Below, piece after piece: positions 1 to 8,127 of a stretch of DNA of 19,115 nucleotides (position 1 is its first letter; each line of letters starts with the position of its first letter). The position numbers and the translations under genes are program-made. Source of the stretch: Dehalococcoidales bacterium (lineage in GTDB: Bacteria; Chloroflexota; Dehalococcoidia; Dehalococcoidales; Fen-1064). The notes below the pieces were generated by a model. It was not told the origin of the DNA. It made no database searches and saw nothing but the letters and a program-made list of their open reading frames with translations. The stretch spans positions 1 to 19,115 of the forward strand of contig DAOUVG010000003.1 in assembly GCA_030667735.1 (NCBI GenBank), given 5' to 3'.

Positions 1-43
1 AGAGCCTAGTAATCTCTTGGTTACAGTATGGACATACCGGCAT
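1..43 (-). CDS. Start of a small zinc-ribbon-like protein (partial, runs off the window)
   Basis: Only the first 14 codons are present, reading MPVCPYCNQEITRL. An ideal ribosome binding site (GGAGG at 52-56) lies 8 nt upstream of the ATG at 41-43, which makes this a credible gene start despite its length. The Cys-Pro-Tyr-Cys pair near the N-terminus is the usual first knuckle of a zinc ribbon. It sits about 70 nt downstream of acpS on the same strand and may share its transcript. The function cannot be told from this fragment. Confidence 0.55.
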   Translation of the reverse strand, partial: MPVCPYCNQEITRL

Positions 44-113
44 AACTTTCGCCTCCTTCCATGTCTGGCCTATCCAACATCTTCATTGATGCAGCGTGCA
101 TGGCATGGCACCT

Positions 114-479
114 CTACCCCTTCTCCCCCACCACAAACGCAATCGCGTAGTCCCTTGAGTGCGATAGGCTGATGGTCATCCCTGCCAGGCCCAGTCTGTC
201 AGCGTAGTCCTTTGCCCCGCGGTAGAGGTTGACCACGGGCCGGCCGCCCGGCTCGGCCAGGATTTCAATGTCCTTCCAGCCGATGCCACCTTCGCTTGTC
301 CCCAGGGCTTTCACGACTGCCTCCTTACCGGCAAAACGGGCCGCTAAGGATGAAGGGCTTTTCGCGTAGCGCTTGAGTTCGGATTCGGTGTAGACCCGTC
401 TCAGGAACCTGTCTCCCCACCGTTCAACAGCTTCATGAACGCGGCCAATCTCTATGATGTCGACACCGATGTACTGCAT
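114..479 (-). CDS. acpS: Holo-[acyl-carrier-protein] synthase
   Basis: AcpS transfers the 4'-phosphopantetheine arm of CoA to a serine of acyl carrier protein, activating it for fatty acid synthesis in the cytoplasm. The 121-aa product has the family length. It shows the N-terminal GVDIIEI motif (metal-binding Asp7), the FAGKEAVVKAL motif (Glu53) and the late LSHSRDYAIAFVV block. The ATG at 477-479 is chosen because family members begin a few residues before GVDI. A GTG at 510-512 would add 11 residues with no recognisable ribosome binding site. It follows the Gld-like operon with an 84-nt gap holding a small hairpin, so it may have its own transcript or rely on read-through. Confidence 0.93.
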   Translation of the reverse strand: MQYIGVDIIEIGRVHEAVERWGDRFLRRVYTESELKRYAKSPSSLAARFAGKEAVVKALGTSEGGIGWKDIEILAEPGGRPVVNLYRGAKDYADRLGLAGMTISLSHSRDYAIAFVVGEKG

Positions 480-557
480 TTTTATAACATGGATAGCTGG
501 TAGGGCGGGCACTGCATTATTGTACTCGGGGGGTTAAGTATGGTCTGCCAGAAAGGA

Positions 558-574
558 AGGAGGTTAGTCCTCCT
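558..574 (-). terminator. Weak hairpin at the end of the Gld-like operon
   Basis: A 6-bp perfect stem, AGGAGG/CCTCCT, with a 5-nt loop that contains the stop codon of the DUF4340 gene. On the minus strand it is followed by TTCCTTTCT, which is only partly U-rich. It could attenuate transcription before acpS. The stem is short, so the terminator call is weak. Confidence 0.3.
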
Positions 575-1127
575 GTTCCTCTTCTTCCGGAGGATAGGGT
601 GGCTCCAGGACAAGGCGTTCGAGCACGTCATACCAGGTTGCGTCCACGATGTAGATGTCATTAGAGTCGGACACGCGAACATAGTGGGCATGGCCGTCAG
701 GTACCTCATCGCCCACCTCGATGCGTATAATCTCCCCGTCCTCCTTGGTCAGGGTGAGCAGCATTAACGGCTGGGTGAAGCCGAACACCCCCAACTGCTC
801 ATCGGTAGCATTTTTGGCAATCGGCCTTTCTGCGCCCGGGCCACTGAGAAGCAGCGGTATGCCGCCACCCCAACGGTCCGGATCTGCTCTGGGTCCGGGC
901 GGGTCATCGAAATACCACTGTCTGTCCTCGTGCTTGAGGAATTTCTCCGTGCTCGCCAGGTGAGGGAGGTCTACCTGGATGTGCTGCAGGTCTTCCATAT
1001 CGAAGAGCCAGACGTATTGCATCGGCTCCTTTATTGGTGGGGGTTCCTCAACGGGCCGGGTGGCAAAATAAACGGTCGTCGCGATGGCAAGGATTCCGAC
1101 CAGTATCAGTATACTTTTTAGCCTCAA
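564..1127 (-). CDS. DUF4340-type membrane-anchored protein
   Basis: A 187-aa protein with one N-terminal hydrophobic segment (about residues 5-22) and a mixed alpha/beta extracytoplasmic part. It ends in an acidic tail rich in Glu. The region around residues 45-170, with the pattern W-F-D-x-E-D-L-x-x-I-x-V and later GFTQPLMLLTLTKEDGE and IRIEVGDE, resembles DUF4340. That family is typically encoded next to GldG-like ABC transporter components, as here. The start is TTG (1125-1127), supported by AGAGG 8 nt upstream. It lies 31 nt after the GldG-like gene and is the last gene of that operon. Its biochemical role is unknown; a part in substrate handling outside the membrane is inference. Confidence 0.75.
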   Translation of the reverse strand: MRLKSILILVGILAIATTVYFATRPVEEPPPIKEPMQYVWLFDMEDLQHIQVDLPHLASTEKFLKHEDRQWYFDDPPGPRADPDRWGGGIPLLLSGPGAERPIAKNATDEQLGVFGFTQPLMLLTLTKEDGEIIRIEVGDEVPDGHAHYVRVSDSNDIYIVDATWYDVLERLVLEPPYPPEEEEQED

Positions 1128-1158
1128 CTGCTAAACCTCTGGCAAGACCTTTCTGTGG

Positions 1159-2727
1159 CTATCTTCTGCGCCACCAGATGTACGCACCCGCCACCAGCAC
1201 TAACAGCGGCAGCAGTCCAATGCTGGAGATGGTGATGAAATTTTTTGCTTCCGGGCCGATGATGAGCCGGCGGGTCTGGAGGTACTTGCGGTCCATGGTG
1301 ATGAGTTCCTTGCCCACGGTGAGGATGTTCACCGAGTTGAGGAAAAGAGCCCCATTGTCACCGTCCTGAAAACGTCTGTTGGATGCGAAGTCGGAGTCAC
1401 CGTATACAATTAAGCGGGTACCTGTGATAGTTTCCTCGTCCACTTCCGTTATCTCGGGTGAAAGGCCGACAATCAGTACCCCTATTGCCAGGGGACCCTG
1501 CAGGTCTACCCCTTCTTCGAACTGGTATTCGCCGTCAGAGTCGAAGTCCCCCTCCAACCAGCTATCCGGGCTGGTCCAGATGAGTGGGATGGTCATGATA
1601 CTCTCCGGCATGTCTTCCTGGGGCACCAGGGCTGTGGCCCCCGGGAAGTAGGTATCTCTGAGCATCCCGAACTGGGCGAAGTAGCTCCTTGTCGGCGGTA
1701 TGAGAGGACTATCCATATTGGGTTCGGCATACGAACCTTCATCAATGATGATACCATCATGGATATCCAAGCCCCACTGGGAGACCAGCTGCCTTATCTC
1801 ATCCGGAGGGTTAGGGTTCATCAGAATCATTGCCCATCCCTCATCCGTCAGATACTGTGAAATGACGTCTACCTCTCGGCTCGTCAGTGGTATATCCGGC
1901 GCGGGGATTACCAGAATCGTGCAGTCTTCCGGTATATCACCGGCTACCCGGATGTCCAGGCTTTCCACTTGATAAAGGTTGTCGAGAAGCCCTTCTCTCA
2001 CGGTACTGTAGCCGTCAGTAGACGTTGAGAAGATGCTGTTCTCACCGTGCCCGGTGAGGAAATAGACCTTCTTCTGGACGGAACCGATAACCTCCAGTAT
2101 GGCGCTTGTGAAAGCATATTCCGCTTCAATTATCATGTCACCTTGCTCGGTGATACTGATTATATCCTGGGGTAGAACGGGTCGCTGCCCGGCCTCACCC
2201 TGGAACACTACTGCGGGATACTGGCTTACGCCGTATTGCCTGGCCAGGTCCGGTTGTTGCTCAGGGTCTATCAGTTCAACGCCTAGCTGGTCAGTGAAGT
2301 TCCGGTACTCGGTCAGCAGGTTTTGCAAAAAGCTACCGGTTATATCACCGGGTATAGTGAACAGGAGCGCCTCCACTGGTGTCTCCATCCCTTCGAGAGC
2401 GCTTTTTGTTTGCGATGTCAGTGTGTACTGGGACAGGCCGGTAACATCGAAACGGTGGAAGTTAGTATAGCTGATGGCATTGACCAGCAGGATAATACCG
2501 ATGAAAATGGCGGCCATCAGGGTGGTGCCGGTGCTGAATCTCCCCCGCCGGCTTGCCAGTGCGCCACGCACCCGCCGGTAGTCGATGACAAAAGCTACCA
2601 GCACCAGCATCGTACCCAGTAACAGCATGCCCCAGGAAATGTAGCGGATACCGGGCAGCACCAGCGTCAGTATCCAGCCAACGAACAGGCTTGCCAGCCC
2701 CAGTAATGCGAGGACGCCGGTCTGCAT
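1159..2727 (-). CDS. GldG-like ABC transporter auxiliary protein
   Basis: A 522-aa membrane protein of the ABC_transp_aux / GldG-like family. Two or three transmembrane helices lie in residues 5-90, followed by the family hallmark RFDVTGLSQYTLTSQT (92-107), where a large extracytoplasmic domain begins. FLTGHGEN at 223-230 is another family motif. A C-terminal helix (about 497-518) ends in WWRRR, anchoring the protein at both ends. The ATG directly abuts the stop codon of the permease gene (TAG then ATG), so translation is probably coupled. In Bacteroidetes, GldA/F/G were first linked to gliding motility, but homologues are widespread in non-gliding bacteria and their substrate is not settled. 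Confidence 0.88.
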   Translation of the reverse strand: MQTGVLALLGLASLFVGWILTLVLPGIRYISWGMLLLGTMLVLVAFVIDYRRVRGALASRRGRFSTGTTLMAAIFIGIILLVNAISYTNFHRFDVTGLSQYTLTSQTKSALEGMETPVEALLFTIPGDITGSFLQNLLTEYRNFTDQLGVELIDPEQQPDLARQYGVSQYPAVVFQGEAGQRPVLPQDIISITEQGDMIIEAEYAFTSAILEVIGSVQKKVYFLTGHGENSIFSTSTDGYSTVREGLLDNLYQVESLDIRVAGDIPEDCTILVIPAPDIPLTSREVDVISQYLTDEGWAMILMNPNPPDEIRQLVSQWGLDIHDGIIIDEGSYAEPNMDSPLIPPTRSYFAQFGMLRDTYFPGATALVPQEDMPESIMTIPLIWTSPDSWLEGDFDSDGEYQFEEGVDLQGPLAIGVLIVGLSPEITEVDEETITGTRLIVYGDSDFASNRRFQDGDNGALFLNSVNILTVGKELITMDRKYLQTRRLIIGPEAKNFITISSIGLLPLLVLVAGAYIWWRRR

Positions 2728-3444
2728 CTAGCTCCACCTGCCTGTTTCAATAGACCGAATCGTGAAGAAGAGGAATAGGGCGATGATACTGAGGTAGTAA
2801 ATGATGGCCCTGGTGTCTATGATGCCCATCGTGAAGTCATAGAAATGACCCATGAGCGAGATATAAGCCAGTAACTCCCCGATGTTCGCTGGTACAAGAG
2901 TAGCGGCAGAGCCGAGGAACCACAGGGCGAAGAGGATTACCCCGGAGATTACGGCGGCGACTATCTGGTTTGACGTTACTGACGAAGCGAACAGCCCCAC
3001 TGCCATGGCAGAACTGCCCAGCAGGATGAGGCCGATATAGCTGGTGACTATCGGACCGATGTCCGGGTCACCGAACCAGACCAGCAAGAGCGGATAATAG
3101 AGGGTAAGCGCCAGCATTGACAGGAGGATGCCCATACTGCCCAGGAACTTGCCGAGTACGACCTCGGAATCCCTGACCGGAGCGGTCAGGAGTAACTCCC
3201 AGGTGCCCATCTTCTTCTCCTCGGCGAGGAGACGCATGGTCAATACGGAGGCGAACAGCAGGAGAAGGAGGTTGCCTGGACTGAGGAAGCCGGCGATACT
3301 GGTATCGGTATACCCCGTCCCGGTGAGGTACGTGCTGAAGAACGTCCCCGTGATGAGCAGAAAGACGAAGATAACGATGTATGCCATGGGAGAGGTCAGG
3401 TGGGACCTGAACTCCTTGGAGGCAATGAGACCGATGTTCCTCAC
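2728..3444 (-). CDS. ABC-2 type permease, GldF-like
   Basis: A 238-aa integral membrane protein with about six hydrophobic helices, the usual size of a GldF-type ABC-2 permease. It begins with a short amphipathic segment (IASKEFRSHLTSPMAYIVIF) typical of ABC-2 permeases. It contains the cytoplasmic EEKKMGTWELLLTAPV stretch that contacts the ATPase. It starts with GTG, and the GTGA overlaps the stop of the ATPase gene by 4 bp, a classic translational-coupling arrangement. It would form the membrane channel for the neighbouring ATPase; the substrate is unknown. Confidence 0.88.
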   Translation of the reverse strand: MRNIGLIASKEFRSHLTSPMAYIVIFVFLLITGTFFSTYLTGTGYTDTSIAGFLSPGNLLLLLFASVLTMRLLAEEKKMGTWELLLTAPVRDSEVVLGKFLGSMGILLSMLALTLYYPLLLVWFGDPDIGPIVTSYIGLILLGSSAMAVGLFASSVTSNQIVAAVISGVILFALWFLGSAATLVPANIGELLAYISLMGHFYDFTMGIIDTRAIIYYLSIIALFLFFTIRSIETGRWS

Positions 3445-4412
3445 GCTTCGACGTCCCCCTCATCTTCAACGAAGATATCTTCTTCGTCATCATCGTATTC
3501 ATCGGTGGTCAATTCGAGGAAGATATCCTCAAGGCTCATTTCCACGGACTCCATGCCTAGCAGTACCCAACCACCCTGCACAATGGCCTCCATGAGCTTG
3601 GGGCGGAGGTCCTGTTCCGGCGGACAATCCACGAAGTGGTGGGGCTCTTTGTAGCGTACCTGCTGCACACCCTCGATGTTACTGAGCTTCGCGGTTACTT
3701 CACCGGTTGGCCCCCGTACTTCCAGACGTATGCTTCGTGACCCCTTGATGATGGTGGACAGGTTCTCTATCTTGTCCTCGGCGACAATCCGGCCCTCGTG
3801 GATGATGACCACGCGGTCACAGGTCATGCTTACTTCCGGCAGAATATGGCTGGAAAGAAGGATGGTATGCTCCTTACCTAGGTCCTTAATGAGCTGCCTG
3901 GTCTGGGACACCTGAATCGGGTCTATGCCCAATGTAGGTTCGTCCAGAATCATCACCTCTGGTTCATGTATAATTGCCTGGGCAACTCCTACCCTCTGCT
4001 TGAACCCTCGCGAGAGTTTGCCGATGAGCACGTCGATATACTCCTCAAGACGGCAGAGTTCCACGACATCGTCAATCCTGGTTTTAACATGGTTTCTGTC
4101 CATACCCCTGATTCTGCCGGCGAATTCCAGGTAGGAGCGAACGGTCACATCGGTATACAGGGGAATAGCCTCCGGGAGATAGCCGATGTGTTTGCGCCCT
4201 TCCAGGGAGTTCTCCGCCATATTGCAGTCAGCCACCCAGACATCGCCACGTGTGGGCATAAGAAAGCTGGTGATTATGCGCATAGCGGTCGTCTTACCGG
4301 CACCATTGGGGCCGAGGAGACCCAGTATTTCACCCTTCTCTACGTTGAAGCTGATGTCGTCTACCGCGAGACGCTCTCCGTAGTACTTGGTGAGGTTCTG
4401 AACCCTGATCAC
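3441..4412 (-). CDS. ABC transporter ATP-binding protein, GldA-like
   Basis: A 323-aa ATPase driving the ABC-2 permease encoded next to it. It shows Walker A GPNGAGKTT (34-42), signature LSRGFKQR (133-140), Walker B VMILDEP (153-159) and the H-loop SSH (187-189). An accessory C-terminal domain of about 100 residues follows, as in GldA/NatA/CcmA-like exporters. It ends in a strongly acidic stretch (about 300-323, many Asp/Glu), which is unusual and could be a docking tail. The start codon is GTG (4410-4412). The gene is 49 nt downstream of the prolyl isomerase gene and overlaps the permease gene by 4 bp. Confidence 0.9.
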   Translation of the reverse strand: MIRVQNLTKYYGERLAVDDISFNVEKGEILGLLGPNGAGKTTAMRIITSFLMPTRGDVWVADCNMAENSLEGRKHIGYLPEAIPLYTDVTVRSYLEFAGRIRGMDRNHVKTRIDDVVELCRLEEYIDVLIGKLSRGFKQRVGVAQAIIHEPEVMILDEPTLGIDPIQVSQTRQLIKDLGKEHTILLSSHILPEVSMTCDRVVIIHEGRIVAEDKIENLSTIIKGSRSIRLEVRGPTGEVTAKLSNIEGVQQVRYKEPHHFVDCPPEQDLRPKLMEAIVQGGWVLLGMESVEMSLEDIFLELTTDEYDDDEEDIFVEDEGDVEA

Positions 4413-4461
4413 TTACTCTACCACCTAACTAGTCGGCCCGACCCGGGAAACCTCCGGCCGA

Positions 4462-5490
4462 CTACTGACCTTGTCTTCTTGATAGTTGCCACGATATCCA
4501 GGCGTGTGTCTCGGAATCAAAGCCGTTGTTGCGGCCATGGAGTGTAATCGTCTGGATGCTCATTTCATTATTCAGCCACATCTCGATCTGCCGACTCTTT
4601 ACTATTTCCAGTAAGTCCTCATCGATATCCCTGGCAGTCGCCCGTTCCGAGACCATGAAGACGGCAAACATCATAGCCTCCTGGTCCATCATTGTCGGTG
4701 CGCTAACCTGGCCGATACCGAGTTCAAACATCCAATCTGGTGGTGTGAGGAACGTCGTATCATACTGAATCCCCAGGGCATCGAGAGGCCACCAGCCCAT
4801 GTCACCGCCCAGCTCTGCGGATGCTTCATCAATAGAGAGTTCACGCGCCAGGTCAGCAAAGTCCTCCCCGTCTTCCAGTCGAACCGTCGCCTCAAGGGCA
4901 TCTTCATATGTCGAGAACATGATGTAGTGAAGGTGCACCTGTTCGGCTACCGTAGATACTCTTTCGGCAAAAAACTGCTGGAGGCGAAGTCCCGTTAACG
5001 AGGTGAGAGCAAGCTCTTTGAATTCGGCGTCAGACAGCCCGCTCTCGTTACGCTGGTCACGATACCAGGACTGGAACTCGGTCTCAGAGATGGTCTCGTT
5101 TTCACCCCGGGCACTGTTTCTCAGCTCTGCCATGAGCTCATCCTCAGTGACACTAATACCGTAGCGAGGTGCCCCTTGTCTAATCAGCTCCTCATTGGTA
5201 ATGGTCTCAATCATTGTGAAAACGTCATTTGTGGGGTCGGCAATGAGCATTCTTCGGATAAAGTAGTCGATGTCGATTTCGGCATCGTTGACCTTGATTA
5301 TGGTATGCTGAAGTGGTATTACGTAGATGACGTAATAACCGATGCCGATGGCTAGACCCAGAACAGCGAGCACTACCGCAGCCAAAATTAAGCGTGTCCT
5401 TCTCTGCGAAGGTCGTTTCCCTTCCGCTGCTGGTTCCGGGGTACTCGCTACCGGTCTTCTGCCGCGGGGTCTTCTGGTTGATTGCGACAT
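4462..5490 (-). CDS. Membrane-anchored parvulin-type peptidyl-prolyl isomerase (PrsA/SurA-like)
   Basis: A 342-aa foldase. A basic, Pro/Arg-rich cytoplasmic N-terminus (1-32) precedes a single transmembrane anchor (33-59). A SurA_N-like helical part (about 70-180) and one rotamase domain (about 184-290) follow. The rotamase domain carries the family pattern in order: HLHYIMF (186-192), EDGEDFADLAREL (206-218), GGDMGWW (228-234), then ELGIGQVSAP. It should catalyse prolyl cis/trans isomerisation during folding of exported proteins outside the membrane. It begins with ATG, without a strong Shine-Dalgarno, and lies 49 nt upstream of the GldA-like ATPase, so it is probably first in that operon. 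That suggests, but does not show, that it serves the exported parts of the ABC system. Confidence 0.87.
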   Translation of the reverse strand: MSQSTRRPRGRRPVASTPEPAAEGKRPSQRRTRLILAAVVLAVLGLAIGIGYYVIYVIPLQHTIIKVNDAEIDIDYFIRRMLIADPTNDVFTMIETITNEELIRQGAPRYGISVTEDELMAELRNSARGENETISETEFQSWYRDQRNESGLSDAEFKELALTSLTGLRLQQFFAERVSTVAEQVHLHYIMFSTYEDALEATVRLEDGEDFADLARELSIDEASAELGGDMGWWPLDALGIQYDTTFLTPPDWMFELGIGQVSAPTMMDQEAMMFAVFMVSERATARDIDEDLLEIVKSRQIEMWLNNEMSIQTITLHGRNNGFDSETHAWISWQLSRRQGQ

Positions 5491-5632
5491 AACTTCTCTA
5501 CTTAAAAATATTGACCTAGATTACCTGACAACACAGAACACCTGCATTCCACATCCGGAAGTGAACCGGAAACTCACAGACCGCCCGTGCACTGTGTGGC
5601 TGGTATCCCGCTGGTGACCGGGAAACAGGTGT

Positions 5633-6616
5633 CTACTTCACCAGATGACATGCCGCCCAATGTTCCCCACCGACGTTCTTCAACTCCGGCGTCTCTTCCC
5701 TGCAGATATCCATTGCCTGTGCACATCTGGGGTTGAAGTTACAGCCGCGGGGGGGATTGATTGGGCTGGGTACATCACCAGTCAGAATAATCCGCTCCCG
5801 GGTACGGTCAACCGCCGGGTCAGGTATCGGGACTGCTGAAAGCAGCGCTATGGTGTAGGGATGGAGCGGATTGGCATAAAGTTCGTCAGCACTCGTGATT
5901 TCAACGATTTTACCAAGATACATCACGGCTACCCGGTCACTGATATTGCGTACTACGGAAAGGTCATGAGCAATAAAAAGGTAAGTCAGATTCAGTTCAT
6001 CCCTGAGTCTTTCCAGGAGAATAATAATCTGGGCCTGGATGGAAACGTCCAGGGCTGATACGGGTTCATCGCATACAATGAAGCTGGGTCTCACGGCCAG
6101 AGCTCGGGCAATGCCGATGCGTTGCCGTTGGCCGCCGCTGAATTCATGCGGGTAGCGGTCCGCCATGAAAGGCTCGAGTTCCACCATCCGGAACAGCTCA
6201 GCGACCTGGTCCCGGTACTCCTGACCTTTGGCCAAACCATGGACCTTCAGGGGTTCACCAATAATCTCGCCGGCAGTCATACGGGGGTCGAGTGAGGCAA
6301 ACGGGTCCTGGAAAATCAACTGCATGTACCGACGCATTCTCCTCATCTGCTCGCGCTTGAGCTTGGTGAGGTCGGTACCATCAAAGATAATATTGCCCTT
6401 CATACTATCATAGAGTTGCAGGATGCAGCGTCCGGTGGTTGTTTTGCCACAGCCGCTTTCGCCTACCAGGCCGAGAGTCTCACCTTTCTTGATGAAGAAT
6501 GAGATACCATCCACGGCTTTGACATCAGCCACCCTTTTCTGCATGATGCCGGCTGTTACGGGGAAGTACATGAACAGATCCTGTACTTCTACCAGGTTCT
6601 CAGTAGCATTACTCAT
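5633..6616 (-). CDS. dppF: Oligopeptide/dipeptide ABC transporter ATP-binding protein (OppF/DppF type)
   Basis: A 327-aa ATPase, normal length for the family. Walker A is GESGCGKTT (52-60), the signature FSGGQRQR (159-166) and Walker B CDEP (182-185). The C-terminal oligopeptide-transporter extension (oligo_HPY) is present, including [12 protein letters not shown] and the GCNFNPRC cysteine segment that in some members binds an Fe-S cluster. It pairs with the DppD-type ATPase just upstream (23-nt gap) to form the two-subunit motor of a peptide or nickel importer. No permease or binding-protein gene is nearby, so the substrate is unknown and the dpp symbol is by subfamily only. Confidence 0.9.
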   Translation of the reverse strand: MSNATENLVEVQDLFMYFPVTAGIMQKRVADVKAVDGISFFIKKGETLGLVGESGCGKTTTGRCILQLYDSMKGNIIFDGTDLTKLKREQMRRMRRYMQLIFQDPFASLDPRMTAGEIIGEPLKVHGLAKGQEYRDQVAELFRMVELEPFMADRYPHEFSGGQRQRIGIARALAVRPSFIVCDEPVSALDVSIQAQIIILLERLRDELNLTYLFIAHDLSVVRNISDRVAVMYLGKIVEITSADELYANPLHPYTIALLSAVPIPDPAVDRTRERIILTGDVPSPINPPRGCNFNPRCAQAMDICREETPELKNVGGEHWAACHLVK

Positions 6617-6639
6617 TATCGGAGAGCCCTCACTTGTCC

Positions 6640-7641
6640 TTAGTACTTTTTCAGCTTGTCAGCATCATAGAAGCAGGCCCGCAGGTGGGTTTCGCTAATC
6701 TTTTCAAGTGTGGGTGCTTCTACCCGACACCGGTCCATGGCATACTCGCAACGAGGATGGAAGGCGCAGCCGCCGGGCAGCCGGGCGAGATTGGGTGGGA
6801 GACCGGTTATGATTCTGAGACTCTTCTTCCGTTCGCTGTCCAGCCTGGGGACGGATGCCAGCAGACCAATGGTATAGGGATGCTTGGGATTAGAATAGAG
6901 TTCGTCAGTGGGCGCGGTCTCTACCAGTCTACCGGCGTACATTACCTGCACCCGGTCGACATAGCGGGCGACGACTCCCATGTTGTGTGTGATAACTAAA
7001 ATGGCCGTTCCCAGCCGGTCTCTCAGTTCGGCGAGTATCTCCAGCAACTGTGCCTGCACGGTAACGTCGACTGAGGTGGTAGGCTCGTCGGCAATCAGCA
7101 GTGCGGGGTCGCAGCTAAGCGCCATAGCAATCATGATGCGCTGCTGCATCCCTCCGGAGAACTGGAATGGATAGTCCTGAGCACGCTGTTCCGCATCCGG
7201 TATTCCCACCAGCTTCAGCAGCCTGATGGTCTCCTGAAGCGATGCTTCCTTGTCCATACCCCGGTGGAGTTCCAGGGCTTCGGATATCTGTCGCTTCACG
7301 GTGAGAACGGGGTTTAGAGAAGTCGTCGGCTCCTGGAATATCATGGCAATGCGGTTGCCCCTGATGTGGCGCATATCTGACTCGGACGCTTTCAGCAGGT
7401 CCTGTCCCTGGAAGAAGATTTCCCCACCGACTATGATACCGGGTGGGTATGGAATAAGCCGCAGGATGGAAAGGGCGCTTACGCTCTTACCACAGGCACT
7501 CTCGCCTACCAGACCAACGCTTTCTCCCTTATCAATATGGTAGGACAGGCCGTCAACGGCTTTAACCTCTCCTTCCTGGGTGTAGAAATAGGTCCTCAGT
7601 TCCTTAACGTCGAGAATCCTCTCATCAGTTGTTGTTGCCAT
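6640..7641 (-). CDS. dppD: Oligopeptide/dipeptide ABC transporter ATP-binding protein (OppD/DppD type)
   Basis: A 333-aa ATPase. Walker A is GESACGKS (46-53; Ala replaces the usual Gly at the fourth position), the signature FSGGMQQR (161-168) and Walker B ADEP (184-187). The C-terminal peptide-transporter extension ([14 protein letters not shown], then GCAFHPRC) is complete. The ATG at 7639-7641 is chosen because homologues begin shortly before the [10 protein letters not shown] strand. An in-frame GTG at 7687-7689 would add 16 residues that fall inside a leader stem-loop. A near-consensus promoter lies about 155 nt upstream. It is followed by the DppF-type gene; the pair is encoded without its membrane partners. 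Confidence 0.9.
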   Translation of the reverse strand: MATTTDERILDVKELRTYFYTQEGEVKAVDGLSYHIDKGESVGLVGESACGKSVSALSILRLIPYPPGIIVGGEIFFQGQDLLKASESDMRHIRGNRIAMIFQEPTTSLNPVLTVKRQISEALELHRGMDKEASLQETIRLLKLVGIPDAEQRAQDYPFQFSGGMQQRIMIAMALSCDPALLIADEPTTSVDVTVQAQLLEILAELRDRLGTAILVITHNMGVVARYVDRVQVMYAGRLVETAPTDELYSNPKHPYTIGLLASVPRLDSERKKSLRIITGLPPNLARLPGGCAFHPRCEYAMDRCRVEAPTLEKISETHLRACFYDADKLKKY

Positions 7642-7657
7642 CTTGACACTACCAACC

Positions 7658-7731
7658 CAGAAATCAGTCCCCCTGGCAATAAATACCACCTGATGTACTT
7701 CTCAGTGTAAACGGGGGCAACCAGATTTCTG
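7658..7731 (-). promoter_or_regulatory. Stem-loop in the dppD leader
   Basis: Two nested inverted repeats lie in the presumed untranslated leader. The outer one is CAGAAATC (7658-7665) with GATTTCTG (7724-7731), 8 bp perfect. The inner one is CCCCC (7669-7673) with GGGGG (7713-7717). The foot of the stem is 16 nt before the dppD ATG, so folding could affect ribosome access. I do not recognise a known riboswitch class. Confidence 0.4.
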
Positions 7732-7795
7732 TGCCAGACCTCCTTTACTATACGTGCTCTAACGTGGGCAAGCCATACACCCCGACTTATGGCCG

Positions 7796-7824
7796 ATATT
7801 ATCACGGAGGGATACCTTTGTCAA
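7796..7824 (-). promoter_or_regulatory. Sigma-70-type promoter of the dppDF genes
   Basis: On the minus strand, TTGACA (7819-7824) is separated by exactly 17 nt from TAATAT (7796-7801). The -35 is perfect and the -10 differs from TATAAT at two positions. Transcription would start near 7789, giving a leader of roughly 148 nt before the dppD ATG. Confidence 0.7.
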
Positions 7825-8018
7825 CTCTTTTACAGGCACGGTTTTATCCGGTTCGGCGGGAATGGCAGTTATCGTGCGTAACCGGGGGCAAACATTGCGT
7901 AGTCAAGTGCTCAAATCCTGTTTCTCTCGTCCAGACAGAAGGGTGAGACTATGACAGTGTTACTATTGTCGTTCTGAACGGAAAGGAGTGCTGTGAAGAA
8001 TGCCGGGGAATTATCCCG
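7825..8018. other. Intergenic stretch upstream of the dppDF promoter, no gene seen
   Basis: Nothing here looks protein-coding on either strand. The visible structure is a GGGGGCAA block at 7884-7891 repeating one at 7713-7720 with similar flanks, and a small hairpin CCGGG/CCCGG at 8003-8019 with a 7-nt loop. A stretch at 7856-7933 ends in a tRNA-like TCAAATC...CCA but does not fold as a tRNA. Confidence 0.5.
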
Positions 8019-8127
8019 GAGAGTGTTAGAGGGAGCCCCCTCAGAAGGGGCGACCTCTTTGGCCGGGGTCTGGTGGTGTCCCCCGGATATAGTGGGGTTG
8101 GTCGAGAGGTTTTTTCGGAACACTCTC
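8019..8127. repeat. 109-bp palindromic element bounded by 9-bp inverted repeats (MITE/REP-like candidate)
   Basis: Perfect terminal inverted repeats GAGAGTGTT (8019-8027) and AACACTCTC (8119-8127) enclose further nested dyads. These are AGAGG..GCCCC..GGGGC..CCTCT near 8028-8066 and CCGGGG..CCCCGG near 8070-8094. A T6 run at 8110-8115 follows on the plus strand. The outer repeat overlaps the stop codon of the DUF6504 gene (8126-8128). The make-up resembles a small non-autonomous interspersed element, but a structured terminator region for the DUF6504 gene is the alternative. Copy number cannot be judged from one window. Confidence 0.4.

Noticed and set aside
480..495. TGTTATAAA just upstream of acpS resembling an extended -10 box.
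   Set aside because: It is directly against the ATG, so transcription would begin inside the coding sequence; no matching -35 box.
5570..5632. Dyad TCCCG/CGGGA after the dppF stop as a terminator.
   Set aside because: The stem is only 5 bp and no T-run follows.
7856..7933. 78-nt stretch starting GCGGGAAT and ending in TCAAATC...CCA, like a tRNA-Gly.
   Set aside because: The acceptor ends do not pair, the T stem has mismatches and no 7-nt anticodon loop on a 5-bp stem forms. At best a decayed tRNA remnant.
7911..8123. Minus-strand open frame of 70 codons downstream of the DUF6504 gene.
   Set aside because: It lies across the palindromic element, and its composition simply follows the inverted repeats; no ribosome binding site.
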